This document shows, one piece after another, positions 61,357 to 64,000 of a stretch of 64,000 nt of DNA. Source of the DNA: Epiperipatus broadwayi (Eukaryota > Onychophora > Udeonychophora > Euonychophora > Peripatidae); NCBI GenBank assembly GCA_028023455.1, contig JAQFVV010000156.1, forward strand, positions 1,199,236 to 1,263,235. The letters run 5' to 3'. The notes under the pieces were generated by a model. That model had not been told where the DNA came from, did not search any database, and saw only the letters and a program-made list of their open reading frames with translations. The stretch's first letter is position 1. Each line of letters begins with the position of its first letter. Made by a program: the position numbers and the translations under genes.

Positions 61357-64000
61357 ATGGGTCTTTCTATTACAGCAGTCAATGTAAGGGGTATTAACTC
61401 TACCCAGCGAATATATGCAATTAGCAATTGGATAAGGCAATTCTCACCCCATATCCTTTTATTTACAGAGACAAAATGCTCAGTACATTCAGCATTTAAT
61501 CCTGAACTCTACCTTAGTAAATTTGGATACAGTAAATTTTCAACATCTGATATTGCTGCTGCTGGGGTAGGGATTCTCATCCATCATTGTTCTCCTTTTC
61601 AAACTTTTAAAATTTTGTACTTAGATCAGCATATGAGTATAATTATTCTTTATCATTCTTCTTTTACAGTGAATCTAATAACATTCTATTTATATAATCA
61701 GCCAGTGTTAATTCACCAATTAATAATTAAAATAAATTTAATATTAGCTACAAATTTTTACCCAACTATAATCATGGGTGATTTTAACATGTCTTATAAG
61801 AATTTTACATTAAAATACCTTCATTTGATTAATAAAAATCTCATGAGTGCTGAAGGTTTTTTTCCAACTAACTCCATTTCATTCTACACTAAAAAACACT
61901 CCTCTCTAATAGACCTTGTATTCTATTCACCAGATCTACATTTCATAATAAATCCCTCTCTATGTCCTGTAACTTTCTCTGATCATTTAGCACTTAATGT
62001 GGAACTTGCACTACACATGCAACATCAACCAATTCTTCCTCTAAATAAAACTACTCGTCTTCTTTTAAAATCCACTACACCTGAAGCTGTTCTCTCTGAG
62101 ATTTATATTTATTTTAAGAAGGTAGACATACTATCTTTAAACCTAGTAGAGGCCTGGCTATCATTTATTAACATAATCTCTTCTACTATTCGACATTATA
62201 CCTCCAAAAATAGTTCTCCCACTAATCTTGTTAATAAGTTAGATACAATACACTTAAAACTAAAAAATACTTCATGTGACCCTTCTTCAGTTACATCAAT
62301 AATGTTTTTAAAACAAGAATACAAGCAAACCCAACTCATACTGGCTGATTATCTCTCTATAAAAAAAGCAAAAATTTTTCTAGCTAATCCCCATAACTGG
62401 TCTAAAGGATATATTCGGTGGGCTTTAGGTTATACTCCCAAAAAATTAACTCCTTCATCTATTATTTTTGATTCAAAAATGATTGCTGGGGAAGACATGA
62501 CTCCGCAAATATATTACCACTTTAAATCTAGACTCCAAAAATTTCCTTTTCCAAAATTTTCTTCATTTCACTTTGGTTTTACCACAGAAGAACATAACAT
62601 TACAAAGTATGAAATTGCTCTCAAGTTGAACGCTTTTCCCAACAATACGCACCCAGGTACACATGCAATTCCAAAATTTTTATTATCACATCTTAGCCAC
62701 TTTACTATCCCAATAGTACATAATATGATAAATTATCTATCAAAACAAATATATAACATTGACCAACTTTATCCAGTATCACTGGTCCCTTTTCTAAAGA
62801 AAAATACACTTCCTTCTCCTCTAGATAATCTACACCCTATTTCAATGTCTCCTCTGATCATCAAACTAATAGAGTCTCTTTTAAAAGACAAAATTCAACC
62901 CCTAATACTTCCTGGGTTGTCTAAGTTTCAGTTTGCTAGAAAAGGATGTTCTACTTCTGAAGCACTTATGTTATGTAAAATATTAATAGAGGATGTAAGA
63001 CAAGCTAGAAAATCAGCACCTATTGCAATTCAATTAGACATACAGGCTGCATTCGATTCGGTGCCTGTGGACACGCTGCTACAGGTGCTTAGTCAACATA
63101 AAATTCCAATACCTATAATGTATGTTCTAGCAAACCTGCTCATCAATAGAAAAATACACATTACTCTTAATGGCAAAATGTCCTCTGACTTCACTCCACA
63201 CAACTCAATACCACAAGGCTCTCCCCTTAGTTCACTGTTTTTTATCACATATATTAACCCCCTCCTACTAGAAATAGAATCTAAATTGCCAGGAATATAT
63301 GTACCCCTCATAAACCAATCCATCAATCATATTTCATACATGGATGATATAGTCATTTTTTTGCCATCCAAAAAACATTTGCCTTTAATGTATACCATTT
63401 TAGAAAATTACTCTGCAGCTTATAGTTTAAAATTTAACAAAGAAAAAACATCTATTTGGAGTATACTTTCTGGTAATCAAATTCATTGAGTTTGCAGTTC
63501 CCGTCCCCACAAATTTCTTGGTCTCCCAATTCATCTGTCTGTGAATGCAATGAGAAAGATAATACAAGAACAATTAATATCTGCAATTGAAAAGGTGACA
63601 ACCTCACTTTCAAAAGCATATCTTTCATTGCATAGTAAAATATCACTCATTAACATATTAATTTTCCCAAAAATAAATTACTATGCACCTATCATTAAAT
63701 TTACTAACTCATTTAAGAAAAAAATTAACTCTTTTTGCACCAAACTCATATGGAATAAAAAGGCAGTGGTAATAAGCATCAAAAGTCTGCAAAAACATTC
63801 AAGACAAAATGGCCTGTCATTACACTGCATTTCAACATTCTATTACCAAAAAACTCACAATGCATTAATGAAACTTTATATGACATATGAAAATTTCCAA
63901 GTGTTTCTTCCAATATCACCTACAGACACTCCACCTCCTATTAAAAATAAATTCATTAACAATCTAATAAAAACAATTTTCAAACATAAAGTATTCCATC
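61357..64000 (+). CDS. LINE copy 2 ORF2: AP endonuclease and reverse transcriptase (one internal stop)
   Basis: ATG at 61357. Endonuclease residues 1-230: AVNVRGIN (Asn 9), TETK (Glu 38), MGDFN (141-144), SLIDLVF (183-189) and FSDH (207-210), the metal-binding and catalytic signatures of APE-type LINE nucleases. RT residues about 430-670: HPISMSPLI (493-501), FQFARKGCSTSEA (525-536), QLDIQAAFDS (Asp 561), PQGSPLSSL (619-627), YMDD (661-664). The frame hits TGA at 63487-63489 after residue 710, but the same frame reads on without another stop to 64000 (KFLGLPIHLS, KAYLSLHSK, matching LINE copy 1 FLGFPFHMG and KAYLSLYSK). The protein is therefore interrupted by one nonsense mutation and continues beyond the window. 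It nicks target DNA and copies element RNA there. Readthrough aside, this copy is probably recently inactivated. Confidence 0.93.

Overview
This is an AT-rich eukaryotic (metazoan-type) window dominated by transposable elements and simple repeats. I find only one piece of a conserved host gene: an isolated, intron-flanked 246-bp exon of a WSCD-family (WSC-domain) sulfotransferase at 51620-51865 on the + strand. No operons, ribosome binding sites or bacterial features are present. The very long introns or gene-poor spacing, the animal-type transposons (Penelope-like, non-LTR, LTR, Merlin, hAT, pogo/Tigger, tRNA-derived SINEs, foldback elements) and the long microsatellites fit an invertebrate genome. 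The sequence does not let me name the species or phylum.

Layout. 1-5 kb: two copies, on opposite strands, of a short tRNA-like SINE, each with its own target-site duplication, a duplicated 460-bp segment and a frameshifted Penelope-like (PLE) endonuclease fragment. 5-19 kb: old repeats, a hAT MITE with a perfect 8-bp target duplication, small inverted-repeat elements and two large palindromes at 17.5 and 18.4 kb. 19.6-23.8 kb: an old composite bounded by hAT-like ends that holds a second inverted-repeat element and a degraded minus-strand LINE. 28-30.5 kb: a tandem array followed by a rearranged PLE. 34.8-35.3 kb: an orphan Cys-rich, Asp/Tyr-rich ORF. 37.4-44.6 kb: an LTR retrotransposon with about 1.9-kb LTRs, one gag-like ORF and no pol. 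Its 5' LTR has been split by a Merlin-family DNA transposon, while the 3' LTR preserves the empty site. 45.4-50.4 kb: dispersed repeats, a MITE with 31-bp perfect ends and two foldback elements whose arms carry tRNA-like promoters. 51.6-53.7 kb: the WSCD exon followed by a pogo/Tigger-like element. 54.4-64 kb: two related LINEs in the same orientation, each abutting long trinucleotide microsatellites. The second LINE is nearly intact and runs off the window.

The most informative points are the Merlin insertion with its built-in empty site, the LINE-microsatellite-LINE chain, the tRNA-promoter foldback family, and hammerhead-like stem/GAAA motifs recurring in the PLE and the tRNA-like repeats. 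Identities and repeat-family relationships were judged by eye; none were computed.
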